A stretch of DNA of 64,000 nt from Phaeosaccion multiseriatum. Lineage: Eukaryota; Ochrophyta, other classes. This document shows positions 45,233 through 58,100 of the stretch, one piece after another. The notes under the pieces were generated by a model that saw nothing but the letters and a program-made list of their open reading frames with translations, searched no databases and was not told where the DNA came from. The DNA is taken from assembly GCA_965112735.1 (NCBI GenBank), contig OZ218956.1, positions 3,534,001 through 3,598,000 of the forward strand, read 5' to 3'. Within the stretch, counting starts at the first letter, position 1, and each line of letters opens with the position of its first letter. The position numbers and the translations under genes are program-made.

Positions 45233-48200
45233 ATGCCCGCTGCTTCTTCAGCAGCTCTGGACTACGACCAGGTACGGGAAATAGTAGAGATATCAAGGCG
45301 GGGGGAACGGGGGGGGGCTTGGACCGCAGGGTGCCCGATGGAGGAAAGGGCGTTGGATGAGAGGGGACAAGCCCCTCCACGTATGCTCAACGCGACTCTC
45401 TTCTAGCCCACTGCCCGCCGCTCACCCTCTTTCCAACCTTTCCCAACCCTCTGGTCTTGTCTCTTGCTGGCGGGGTCTCGCAGCTATATAAGGTGCGTCA
45501 TGGCAGTGTTCTATGGCATCGTTTGGCGACTGCTCCCGCCTGGCCCTAGGCCGCTTCTCTCACAGAGAACGATACAACAGCGCGGCTCAGGGGGCAGCAG
45601 CTTCAGGATCAGGGTCGGAAGGGCAGAAGTGATGGAAGAGGACTGTGGGTTTTTGTTTGGGCAGTGATTATAAAATCGTCGCTGAAATCTGTAGCCCCCC
45701 CTGCTGCACCTTCGTGGTGTGCCAAGGAGCGATGTAGATTGATGTGTATATTATGTATGAGCCTAGGCATGTTTCGCGGGAGGAGTAATAGAGTTTTAGC
45801 AGCAAGGGATAGCGTAGAGTAGCGTATTGGCAGTGATTATAGAAATCGTCGCTGAAAGCTCTGCAGTCCTCTCTACAGGAGGGCCATGTAGATTGATGTG
45901 TACATTTTATGAGCCGTAAGCGGGGAAAGCGAACATAGCTTTCCTTCCAGCTATTGTAACCATAGGGACAAGGACAAGTAGAGAGACGGGGCACCTTCCT
46001 TCCTGACACTCTGCACCCCCCCTCCTCCCCTGTTTTCCTCTACCCTCCGCCTGCCGCGCGCTTATTGTCGTGTCCCCTCAGATTGTTCTAGTGGGCGATG
46101 CGGCAGTCGGTGAGTGAGTGGGCCAATGCATACCTTCACACCTGCCCCTTGACTTGTGTGCCGTGAGACAGAGGAGGCTTGGAGTCCCACCCACCCACCT
46201 CAGCCCGGAGTCCGTCCGCCTCATTCTGAGCCGTGTCTCACGCACGTTTGCTCGGCTTCCTTCCTTTCCTTCCTTCCTGTCCTTTCCTTCCGTAGCGTGT
46301 ACGCACTCATGCTTCTTTGGTGCTGCTCTTGTACTCTCCACTCGTTGTTTGCTTTCCCTTTCTTAGGCAAAACCAACCTACTGGCTTACTACACAGCAAC
46401 GGTCAGTGAGTGGTTTGGTGAGGGAGTGAGTGAGTGAGAGTGAGTGGGTGGAGGGAGGGAGGGAGAGAGAGAGAGAGCGGGCATCGAATGAACTCTGTTT
46501 TCTGTGGTGACACTTTATTGGCACTCAGCCCTTCCCACCTACTGTACCATCAAGTGCAGCAGCAGCAGCAGCAGCAGCAGCTCCAGCCGTGGCCAGAGCA
46601 TGTGTCCCATCTCCTCCTCGTGGCCCTGTCCCCCCCCTACACCAGCCCCTACTCAGTCTAGGGAGTTGGTGCTTGCCGGTGCGCTCCTTTCGAATCTATA
46701 CCCGTACCCGTAGGCCTCCATACCATTCCTCCCCACTCTATGGTTCCCGGTTCCTCGCAGCCTCTGCACGCATACGTGCACCCATATGCCTCTCTTATGC
46801 CACCCCTTTTCCTCCCCGCTCTGTGCCCATCATACCCGGACCAATATGCCTCCAAATGCACAGGATAAGGCCCCCCGGGCAGACGGCACGGCCCCCTCCT
46901 TCGGCGACACGAAATCGACCATCGGGGTAGAGTTCGCCACCATGATCGTCAACCATCCCAACGGGACACGCATCAAGGCGCAGATCTGGGACACAGGTTA
47001 GTGTAGAGGACAGAGGATGGAGAGGAGGACGAGAGGGGGATGCTGAGGGCGGGCACTCACTCACACTCCCCCTTCCTTCTACTTAACTCTTTCTCTACTC
47101 TGTTCGCTTTGTCTTGACCTCCTTCACCTTCGCTTTCCCACCCGTTCTCACTCACCACCACCCTACTTATCAACCGGCTCCCAACCCTGCCCAACCCTTG
47201 AACCTTCAACACACCCAGCGGGGCAAGAGCGGTACCGGGCCATCACTGCCTCCCACTACAAGCGAGCTGCAGGAGCCCTTCTGGTTTATGACGTCACCAA
47301 CCGCCGCTCCTTCGAGAACGCCAAGAACGTGTGGCTATCAGAGCTCAAGAACAGCGCCGAGAGTGACTCCGCCCTCCTCGACTGCCTCATGCTCGTGGGC
47401 AACAAAACAGGTGGGGTGTGGGTTCAAGTATGGGAGGCTCTTCTCCTCGTCTCTCCTCCTCTTGTCTTCTCTCGCCTCTCTCTTTCTCGTCTCTGTTCTC
47501 CTTCTCCTCTCTCTCCTCCCTCCTCTCCTAACCTCCCCCCCCCCCTCTCTCTTCTGCCTCCCATTCACAGACATTACCAATCGAGTGGCCGTTAAGGCAG
47601 TCGAGCAACAGGCAGCGGCTGACGGCCTCGGCTTACTCTCCAAGAGGTACGTACGTATCGTTGCCTAAGTCACACCACCAAGATACAAGCAACTACTGAT
47701 GGCAGGAGATGGAGATTGCAGCAGCAACGGATGGCACCCGACGACTCTCATCGTGCCTCCCTCCCCCCACACACATGAAGTTCGAAGAGTACTTCTGGGT
47801 CAACGAACTGAAACTTGAAGCAGCAAGAAGCTTACTTTGAGTGAATTATGAATCATCACATTGTTGTGCCCCGACCCACCCGACAGGACGTCTGCTAAAA
47901 CGGGGCTGAACGTGGATGAGGCCTTCGAGTCTCTAATACTCAGGGTGTACGAGCAGGATGGGCTCAATGCGGGAGAGGTGAGCAAGGGGGTGAGGAGGAG
48001 GAGGAGGAGGAGGAGGAGGAGGAGAAGGAGGAGGAGGAGGAGGAGGAGGAATGAGGAGAAGCAGGAGGAGGAGGAATGAGGAGGAGGAGGAGGAGGAGGA
48101 GGAGGAGGAGGACAGGAGAGGGACAATCACACCACAGACGGAGGGAGGGAGGGGGCAGGAGCAGCAGTAGTGGTGATACAGCAACAGCAGCGAGGGTGGG

Positions 48201-48629
48201 GTAGTAGAGCAGTGCTGGAAGCTGTGGGCGTGGCAATGCACCAGGCATACGGGCAGGGAAAGACTCGATGTGGGCGGGCTGCTGTCTCTACCCCATGTCT
48301 CTTCCAATCTCTCGCTGTGTCTGTCTCTCTCTTCATCTTCCTGTCTCTATCTTTCGAGCGGGAGCGTCCCTTTTTGTAGCGGGGCACACCGCCAAGGAAA
48401 GAGCTTCGCGACCCGCGCACGCACGCACAGTCAGCTTATTCGTCTTCCCTCTCTTTTCCACTCTACCCCCCCTCCCTCCTTCTCGCTGCTCTTCCTGTCT
48501 GCTCACCTGCCGGACTCTTGCTTGTCCGAAACGAATCCTGGCCTGCTGGAGTAGAGGGGCACGAGTGGGGGAAAGATCAAGGTTGGGGCCGGTGGCGGCT
48601 CAAGTGCGGACAGCATCGACTGCTGCTGA
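45233..48629 (+). CDS. RAB11: Rab11/RabA-type small GTPase (225 aa) with a 9-nt microexon
   Basis: Exons: 45233-45271, 45484-45492, 46082-46109, 46367-46401, 46864-46996, 47219-47410, 47571-47646, 47887-47977, 48555-48629; total 678 nt. The second exon is only CTATATAAG (LYK), yet it restores the conserved Rab11 start DYDQLYKIVLVGD. G-boxes are complete: GDAAVGKT (residues 21-28), switch I STIGVEFAT (Thr56), WDTAGQE (79-85), NKTD (143-146) and SAK (173-175). The C-terminus SIDCC gives the double-Cys geranylgeranylation site. The stretch between the P-loop and switch I is about eight residues longer than in typical Rab11. Rab11 directs recycling-endosome and post-Golgi traffic and also serves cytokinesis and cilia. 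The last exon (acceptor at 48554) is the least certain. Confidence 0.93.
45493..46081 (+). repeat. Rab11 intron 2 with an imperfect direct duplication
   Basis: A segment starting GCAGTGATTATA at 45661 recurs at 45830, both continuing AATCGTCGCTGAAA. Each is followed downstream by GTAGATTGATGTGTA at 45735 and 45887, ending near 45763 and 45915. The copies are AT-richer than the surrounding window. Confidence 0.85.
47978..48554 (+). repeat. Rab11 intron 8 with a (GGA)n tract
   Basis: GGA/GAGGAG trinucleotides occupy 47994-48112 close to the donor. A GGTGATACAGCAAC motif copy lies at 48172-48185. The acceptor side is pyrimidine-rich. Confidence 0.85.
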
Positions 48630-49193
48630 GCAGTGCTGAGCAGTGGGGACAGCCCCACACGCGTGGAGGCGGCTGCGAAGGAAGGGGGGAGAGCTTGCTC
48701 CCCTCTCTCTCACACGCTATGTACTGCCGCTGATGGAGGATTGACAGCTCAGAGCTGCTGCCCCTCTTGCCTCCTGTGTGCTGTGGCCCTTCCCTTTCAA
48801 GCCAGCAGATTTTTGGCTGTCCTCCTTTAGAGGCTTATTTAGTAGTAGTAGTAGTAATAGTAGTTAATAATAGTAGGAAGAGGGGGGGGGGATAATTGAC
48901 CCCACTGCTCGCCCCCCTGCCCTGTTTTTCCAATACTGGATGGACCAGCCACCACTCCCACACCCTAAGTCGTCGACAATTGAGGGGGGGGGAAACGCTG
49001 CCACCGGCTGCCATCGGAAGCCGGGCACACAGACGCGTCGGCTTTTTAATTATGAAGCTCTACTTGTGTGGTAGGTTGCGTCAGGAGATCCTTGGACTCG
49101 AGGTATCGCTGGAGAAATAAAGCTGTATGTATCCACGTCCATTGGGGCGGAACCAGGTGCGGAGAAGGAGCAGGGGGGGGAGGGGTTGGAGGG
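48630..49193 (+). other. Intergenic region, Rab11 / PWWP gene
   Basis: This contains a GTA/GTAATA repeat (48840-48880). An AATAAA at 49116-49121 might be the Rab11 polyadenylation signal, but it is nearly 490 bp past the stop. No ORF of interest was found. Confidence 0.5.
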
Positions 49194-52100
49194 ATGGTGG
49201 AGAGTCAAGTCTGGTCGAAGGAGGGAGGTGGATTAGAGGGAAGTGAGGGAGCAGCGGGAGCACCAGCAGTGGAGGCAGCGGGGACACCAGCAGCAGGGGT
49301 GGGAACGATATGGGGGAGCCGAGACAGGTCGAGTGAGGGAGCAGCGGGGTCACCGGCAGTGGCAGCAGGGGCACGAGCAGTGGAGGCAGCGACGGGGGAA
49401 CCAGCAGTTGAGGCAGCGGGGCCACCAGCAGCAGGGGCGGGAACGATATGGGGGAGCCGACACTGGTCGAGTGAGGGAGTAGCGGGGTCACCAGCAGTGG
49501 AGGCAGCGGGGGCACCAGCAGTTGAGGCAGCGGGGGCACCAGCAGTGGAAGCAGGGGGGGGGGAAGAAGCAGGGGCGGGAACGATATGGGGGAGCCGAGA
49601 CCGGTCGAGTGAGGGAGTAGCGGGGTCACCAGCAGTGGAGGCAACGGGGGCACCAGCAGTGGAGGCAGCGACGGGGGAACCAGCAGTGGCAGGGGCGGGA
49701 GCGATAGGAGGGAACCGAAACCGGTCGAGTGAGGGAGCAGCGGGGTCACCAGCAGTGGCAGGGGCGGGAGCGATAGGAGGGAACCGAAACCGGTCGAGTG
49801 AGGGAGAAGCGGGGTCACCAGCAGTGGAGGCAGCGGGGCCACAAGCAGCAGGGGCGGGAGCGATAGGAGGGAACCTTATGTGGTCGAGTGAGGGAGCAGC
49901 GGGGTCACCAGCAGTTGAGGCAGCGGGGCCACCAGCAGCAGGGGCGGGAACGATATGGGGGAGCCGAGACAGGTCGAGTGAGGGAGTAGCGGGGTCACCA
50001 GCAGTGGAGGCAGCGGGGTCACCGGCAGTGGAGGCAACGGGGTCACCGGCAGTGGAGGCAGCGGGGCCACAAGCAGTGGCAGGGGCGGGAGCGATAGGAG
50101 GGAACCGGAACCGGTCGAGTGAGGGAGTAGCGGTGTCACCAGCAGTGGAGGCAGCGGGGTCACCGGCAGTGGAGGCAGCGGGGGCACCAGCAGTGGCAGG
50201 GGCGGGAGCGATAGGAGGGAACCTTATGTGGTCGAGTGAGGGAGTAGCGGGGTCACCAGCAGTGGAGGCAACGGGGGCACCAGCAGTTGAGGCAGCGGGG
50301 GCACCAGCCGTGGCAGGGGCGGGAGCGATAGGAGGGAGCCGAGACCGGTCGAGTGAGGGAGTAGCGGGGTCACCAGCAGTGGAGGCAGCGGGGCCACAAG
50401 CAGCAGGGGCGGGAGCGATAGGAGGGAACCGAGGTCGATCGGGGGGGAACCTTATGTGGTCGAGTGAGGGAGCACGGACGGGAGCAGGTGGAGAAGTGGA
50501 GGCAGCGGGGCCAGCAGGGCAGCAGCTGCCTATTCTCGGCAATGCGCCTTCGCAACCCCCCACGGCGTCCAGCCTCCAACCACGACTCGGGCAAGTACAA
50601 AAGCAAAGGCAGCAGACGCTGCTGCGGCTGCAGCACGATTCAGCGCTCCGAAAGGACGCTCACTCCATCGATAGAATCCGGCGCATCATCTCCAAGGAAG
50701 TAGAGAACGGGGGGCAGCTCCCCCCTAATGCTCCCGAACTTCTCAAAGAATTACGGGTAAGTAAAAGAGCGAGACAGACGTATTTGCTCCATGCGACTAT
50801 GAGATGCGAGGGCCGACGCAGCGTCTCGCTTAGTGGGTCGCTCTTGTCGGAGCTCAAATGCACTCACTCCAATGTGCCGATCCATTCCATTCCAATCCAT
50901 CTCCCCATATGACCCCATTCATTGCACAGGCCGCCCCCCGACTATCCTTACGAACCTGCTTACGAACCTGCTCTTCTTGTACCGTACTGTACCTGCTCTC
51001 CTCTACTGGCAGGAGCTAGAGGTGCCTATCCGCGCCTCTTTCGTCGCAAACGGGAAAGGACAAATACTCGAGACGCCGGGTCAGCAGCAACAGCAGCAAC
51101 AACAGCAGCAGCAACAACAGCCACCACCACCGCTAGCACTTGCCCACCCGTTGGCATACACAGGGAAGCAGTACGAGTGCGTGGAGGACGGCGTGCGGCC
51201 AGGAGCAGCAGGCCGGCCGGGGGGGTTCGTATGGTACCTCGCGGGCAGGGTGCGCAGCGTGCTGGAGGGCAAGGTGTGGTTGGGCAGCGGCAGCGCCTTC
51301 AGAGATATGTTCACCGGCCCTATCTATACCACAGAGCAGCGGGTAAGTGTCGTGCGTGACATGCGTGCGTGCGTGCGTGCGTGCGTGCGTGAGTGCGCGA
51401 CGGAGAAGGCTTGTTTCCCTCCCCTCCCAATGTCCGGATCGAAAGTGGGCGTGAGGGGTGTATCGTCTACTCACTACTCTTCAACCTCACACTTCACAAA
51501 ACCCGCACCCCTCCTTTCCTCCCCTTTGTTCTTCTTCTCTCCCTTCTTCTGAAACGGTACCATGTATCGGCATGTGTTCACCAGGTGTCTCTAAGTCCGG
51601 AATCGACGTTCCCCTTCCAGACCTTCCGTCAAGTCTGCGCCCTCTCCAACAACACCACCCTCTTCAAAATGGGCGTCCGAGCCGGAGACTTGCTCGACCT
51701 GCCGACCCCGGACGCCATCGCAAAGGCCATAGGACCTGGCGTTGTGGCCTACCTCGCTCGGCTACGCGCTGCGAGGGCGGCTAGGATAGCGGGGGAGGGA
51801 GAGAGGGAGGCGCATTTGCGTAAAGCCGGGACGATGGTGCTCGGGGACTTCCTGCTCGAGGTGAGAGTGGTGTGGTATTGAGTGGGGGGAAGTGGGGTGG
51901 AAGTGGTACGCGTTGTGGAGTAGAGTGGATCACCCTGACCCTGACCGAGATGCTGACCCTGACCCTGATCCTCCTCCTCCTCCTCCTCCTCCTCCTCCTC
52001 CAAGTGGGTGGAGCTGATGGCCCTTGTCATCGATCATGCCCTCGCGCGCCCCTACACCTGGGACTGTGCCCCGGGCCCGGGGGAGGGGCCCCAGCAGAGG

Positions 52101-53695
52101 GTCAGTCGCCGAACGATGCGGCTCCGAACCTTTCCCTTCCACTTGGTGGTGCTGCGCTTTGAGGGAATATGCACTCACCTCACCCCCAACCTAAGTCAGG
52201 TGAGTGGTGCGTGAGTGGCGGGGTTGTCTGCTACAGCCCTCATGTCTGTCTGTCCTTGAAGTGCCGCCCCCTCCTCTCCTCTGAGGATGTGGTGGAGGAG
52301 GAGGAGGTTTCACGCAACACAAACGCAGCCCTTCAAAGCATCAGCAATTGATCCGATTGACTCTGTCTCTCTCTGTCTCTCTCTTGTACATACGCACACA
52401 CACAAGCACATGTCCTGCCTCCTTGTGTTGGTCAAGTATACTCTCTCACAGCCTCAAGGCACAGCCTCAAGGCACAGCCTCAAGGACTTTTCAGCCTCGT
52501 CACCTCACCATTTCTCTCTCGACACCGTGTGTCCCCTCTCCTCCCCTCCCCTCTGCCCGCTCCGCCCCTCCCCTTCTCTGTGCCCCCCCCCCCCCCCCCC
52601 GCCTTGGCATGGACAGGTATCCAACTCTGAGCTGCTCCGTGAGCAGATTGCGTATATGGAGATGCAGAAGGACGTCGCCAAACAAGATGTCCTCGCTACG
52701 CAGCAACACCTCAAGGTTCTTTATCAGACCCTATCGGCGGAAGGAGATGTACGTATATGCGTGCGTGCGTGCGTGTGTGGGTGGGTGGGTGCTTGCGCGA
52801 CAAACGAAGTGGTTGGGCGTTCTTGGTCCTTGTCTCGCTCTAGTCTCTCTCACCTACCCGCCCCTGCCTGTGCTTTGTTGACTTGACCCGCATGGATGGC
52901 TCTGCCTTTTCTCTGTTTCTCTGCTGACCATTTGCATCGGGAATACCCACCTACCTACCTGTCTACCTGTCTACCTGTCTACCTCCTTCTTCTTTTGTCT
53001 ACCTACCTACCTCCTTCTTCTTTTGTCTACCTTCCTTCCTACGCCTCTACTTGTGCCTCCCCCCTCCCCCCTCAGACCACACTGGCCCGCCAGATCAACG
53101 CGCTCCACGACACCACTACCCGACAAATGGCGATCCTCAGCAGCCCTGACCACACTCTCCACCGCTTGGAGCGAGCCCACGGAGAGCAGCTGCAGTTTGA
53201 GTTGGCAGAGCACATGTTGTTTTCCAGGGGCGGTGCGGGTGCTAGTGGCATGGCCACGGCCAGTGTGAGTGCCAGTGGTGATGGTGGTGATGGTGGTGCA
53301 AGCATTCCCCGCGACACCCCAATGACGTGGTACGAGGGTGCTCGGAATGCCGTGAGGGCCGTCCAGACCTCTTCCACCGGAGGCTTTGGCTCCACGGCTC
53401 GCGTGGTGGGAGGTGCATACAATTCGCTGCAGGAGCGAGTGATGCGGGTGGAGGAGCAGCTTCGGCAGCAGCGCCAACGACAGCAGCTCTTACATCAGCA
53501 GCATCTGCAGATGCAGTATGGGCAGCAGCGGCAGCAGCTACAGCTTCAGCATCAACAGCAGCTACAGCAGCAACAAGAACAGCATTTGCGACAACAACAG
53601 GAGCAAAGGAGGCGACTGCGGCTTGCAATTCAGCAGCTAAAGCTACATCAGCAGCAGCACGACCAACAGCACCCACAACCACCACCACCACCACC

Positions 53696-53750
<55 letters not shown>

Positions 53751-53923
53751 CTACAACAACAACAACAACTACTACAACTACAACTACAACTACAACTACA
53801 ACTACAACTACAGCAACAACAACACCAACAACTACAACTACAACAACTACAACAACAACAACAACTACAACAACATCAACAACAACAACCACAACTACAA
53901 CAACTACAACAACAACAACAACT

Positions 53924-53956
<33 letters not shown>

Positions 53957-55106
53957 ACCACAACTACAACAACAACAACAACAACAGCTTCAACTTCAAT
54001 CAGCACCAACACCAACACCACCACCGGCACCAACGCCGTTGGTACCAGCAGCAGCAGTACTAGCAGCCGCACTACCGGCATCAGCAGCGGCACCTGCAGC
54101 AGTGCGAGCACCAGCATCAGCACCAACACCAACACCAACACCACCCCCAGCATCCGCATCAGCGTCACCCGCACCAACGCCAACGCCAGCATCAGCAGCA
54201 GCAGCGACACCAGCATCGGTGGACGCAGCAGCAGCAGTAGCAGCAGCAGGAGGAGCGGAAGCGTCCGCGCCAAGACAACCGAGGGGAGAAGCAGCACCAA
54301 CGGCGGCTCCTGCAGCCGCTGCCGCTGTGGTAGCTGCAGACCACACCAGTCTCCATCCCCCGGTAGCAGCAGCAGCAATTGAGACAGCAGCGACTGTGAA
54401 TGTGGGTCTTCCAATGGAGCTGATGGGGGAAGGCAAGCAGCAGGAGGTAGAGAGGGAGGCAGAGGGGCAGCAGGAGGGAGGGGGTGAGGGAGAAGCACCG
54501 GATGGTGGGGAAGGTCGGAGGGCCGAGGGCGAGCGTGTTGGAGAGGGGGGGAATGAGGGGGAGGGGAAGAAGAAGGAAACATCTGCGTGTGGCGGGGCCA
54601 GGAAGGAATCGACTAAGTCCACGAGTAAGCCCAGCTCTCGGGGGAGGAAGAGAAAGAGAGCGCCGTCGGGTAGCAGCAGCGCGGCGCGGCTTGCGTGGAG
54701 TCCATCACAGGGACAAATCATTTTGGCGCAGCGAGGCTCTTTCTGGTGGCCTGCCTTTTTGGAGCAGAGGCTGGACCAGAGCGAAGAGGAGGAGGGGGCT
54801 GGGGAGAAGGGTGGGCCTGCAGCGGCAGCGGCAGCGGCAGTGGACGGTGGCGATACTGATGCGGCGGGCGGCGCAGCAGACATCAAAGTGACATTCTTCG
54901 GGAGAGGCGAAGGGAGAACCGGCAGGGTCTCGCGGAAAGAGATTAGGGTCTTTCCTGGACAAGTGCTCCCGCAGATTCTGGTACGTAAGACGTACGTAGG
55001 ATATCACTGGACCTTGTTTGTTTCTCTGTGTATGCCGTTCTTTCTTCGCCCCCCCTTCCCCCGCCCCCTCGCCCTCAAACCTGAACTGACATTTGCGAGT
55101 TGCACA

Positions 55107-55138
<32 letters not shown>

Positions 55139-58100
55139 CACACGCACACACACACCCTTTTTCGCAGAACGACCAGACCAAGGGGACAAAGGCCTGTCGG
55201 GACGCATGGGGGCAGGTGTTCGACTGGTTATTTTCTTACTCGTGGGAGGAGGAGGAGGAGGAGGAGGAGGAGGAGGAGGAGGAGGAGGAGAAGGAGGAGC
55301 AGGGGGAGGGAAAGGACGGAGCGGACGGGGAGGGGGACGGGGAGGGGTGTGGGGGGCTTCAGGAGCCGCGTGAGGGGAGGCCAAGGCCGATCCCCACGGC
55401 AGGGCTCTACTGGGGCAAGTCCTTGCCGGAGCTCAGAAATGAAGGAGGAGAGGGGGGAGGGGATTGGGAGGCTTTCGAAAAGCGGGAGTTAGAGCACCGA
55501 CGAGACGGCCTGTTGCGGATGCTGGGGGAGGACAATATGCCCATGGCGATGACGGCCTTCGCTGGGTACCGTAAGGTGCTGGACTCTCTGTGGACGGAGG
55601 AGCAAGAAAAGACAAATGCCCTGGAGGAAGAGCAGCTGAGGCGCGAATTGAGTGAACTTGAGGCGACGACAGGGGGAGAGGGAGAAGGGGGAGAAGGGGA
55701 GCAGAAGACGAGGAGGAAGAGCATCAAGAGCATCAAGACTGAGCTGGAAAAGAGAGGGAGGGCGCGAAGCAAGAGACTACAGCTGGTCCCCAAGGTAGGT
55801 AGGGTATACATCATAGAGCAGTACATGGTGGGGGGCGAGGATGGCAGGGAGAGTGGTGAGGGTGGGGCATAGCAGTGGATGGTGAGGGTATTTCCACACA
55901 TACTATCTGCCCTTGGTTTAGTGATAGTGAGGCTATCGACCAGTACGTGGTACCTGGTGTCAGGTGGCATCAGAGGCCTGTGCCCCGCTCCTTTTGCGCC
56001 ACCTGCTTCCGGTCAGGAGTTGACCGGCATCCTCCTTCCCTCCTCCCTCCTCCTCCTCCTCCTCCTCCTCCTCCTCCTCCTCCTCCTCCTCCTCCTCCTC
56101 CTCCTCCTCCTCTCCTCCTCCTCCTCCCCTCGGTCCTCCTTGCTTCCTTGCCTGCTTCCCTCCTTACCTGCTTGCTTCCTCTTCCTTCCTTTCTTCGTGT
56201 TGTCTTTCTTCCTCCCTTCCTTCCTCCTTGCTTCCTCCCCTTCTTTCTTCTTGCATGACCATTTCCTCTGCTCTGGCGCCTCTCTTTCTATGTGCAGGCG
56301 AGAGGCCTCCAGGACCGAATGTCCATCTTTGAAGCTCAACGAAAGCCCGGGTATGGACGGGATGGTGTGCAGCAGGAGGCGGAGGAGGAGAAGGAAGGGG
56401 GCGATGAGGGAGAGGGGGATGGAAACACCGATAGGGAGGAGCTAGAGGAGGATGAAGAAGACACTGACTGTAGAGTGTCCAAGCACGATGCTGAAGCTGC
56501 TGAGAAGACGGCGCTGCGGCACGGTAGGCCAAGTCGGAGTGGAGGGAGTGGAGGCGGTGGACAGGTGCTGCAAGCAAAGGAAGGATGTGGGGGTGGGGAC
56601 GCTGCTGCTGCAGCTGCGGAGAAGTGGGAAGAGCAACACCAAGTCCAAGCTGCTGCTGCCCAAGGAGAGGGGAAGGACGAGAGCGCGAGCGGTGTTTCCT
56701 CCTCCGATGGGATGTCTGCCGCCGAAAAGAAGGGGCTGTTTGGAGGAGGAGACGCAGGACGACGAGAGGGTGACGAGCAGGAAAGGCGTCGTATTGCCGA
56801 GGAAAAGGAAGGGTCACTCACCGTGGAGTCTGAGATGAAGAAAGGCATTCAGAAATGTCGTCTCCGTCCGGGCATTGCCGAGCCCAAGGCGGAGGGAGGA
56901 GTCACAGCGCTCACAAAGGCGCCGTCGCTGACCGCGTCTGCGCCAAAGCTGGAGGGCCCAGCGATGACAATAGACAGGAGAGGGCCGGCAGTGGTGGCAG
57001 AGGCGAAGCAGACGGAAGTCAAGAAGGAGGAGGTGTGCGAGAAGCCGCCCTCGTATAGAGGGACTGCTGGAGGTGGAGGTGGAGGTGGTGGAGGAGAGGA
57101 GCGACAGGATATTCCCGTAATTCCCGCGTATATGCGGAAGAAGAGGCATCGGGGAAGGCACGCCCCTGTTACTGTTCCTCCTCGTGCTGCTGATGTACAA
57201 GAGGCCCGCGCTCCTGCAGCAGCAGCGGCGGCGACGGTGCATGCAGCAGAGGCCCAACCGACAGCAGGACCCGTATCAGCAGCAGGAGCGGTATCAGCAG
57301 CAGCAGGAGTGGCACCAGCGGGAGTAGGAGTGCCTCGCACTCTTGCTGCCTCTGCAAGCAAACACCCTTTATCAGCGGCGCCGGACTTGGAACAAGCCCT
57401 GCCGCTGACTGAGAGCGGATCCCGGCCCGTGAATGGGAATGCGAATGGGAGTGGGGCGAGGACAGTCTCATTATCCGCCCCTGCATCTGCCATTTGTGGC
57501 TCCGCCTCCGCAGGAGATGGCGCGAGTGGCAGTGGCACAGTGGACAGAGTCGCAGTTATGGAGGCGCCTCCTCTGTCAGCAGTGTCAAGGCCCACCCCGC
57601 TGGGCCCTCCTGTAGCACCAACTGCTGTTGCTGCACCACCAACTACTGCTGAGGACACCTCGGCACGAGGCATCTCCGGCAGTGCTACTGTGACTCCTGC
57701 TGCTGTAGCACCAACTTCTAATGCTGATACCGAGAATGGCGACGAGAGGACGTGCGCGAGCAAGGGCAAGGAGCCGAGCGCCGCCCAAGGCGAAGGAGCT
57801 AAGACGGAGGAGGAGCGCGTGGACAGGGTCAAGCGCCAGCAAGCAGGGGAAAGGACAGCAAGCGACAGCAGCCAGTTGTCTAGGAAGCGGGAGGTTGGAG
57901 AGGGAGAGGGAGAGAGAAGCGGTGGGAAGGATGACGCGGTTGGAAGTGGAGGGGGAGGGGGAGGAGGAGGAGGAGGAGGAGGAGGAGGAGGAGGAGGAGG
58001 AGGAGCAGGAGCAGGAGGAGGAGGAGGAGGGGAGAGACGAAGTGAGAGAGGACGTAGATGGGACGGGGATGCAAGCGAGCAAAGGAGGGCAGAGAGAAGA

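Noticed and set aside
49205-50563. 452-residue minus-strand ORF across the minisatellite
   Set aside because: Open only because the repeat units are multiples of three. The plus strand leads into non-repetitive coding sequence and a proper donor at 50757.
53242-54582. PolyVal (minus) and polyThr (plus, other frame) ORFs over the CAA/CTA tract
   Set aside because: Frame shadows of the Gln/Leu tract. Only the Gln frame continues into the PWWP domain.
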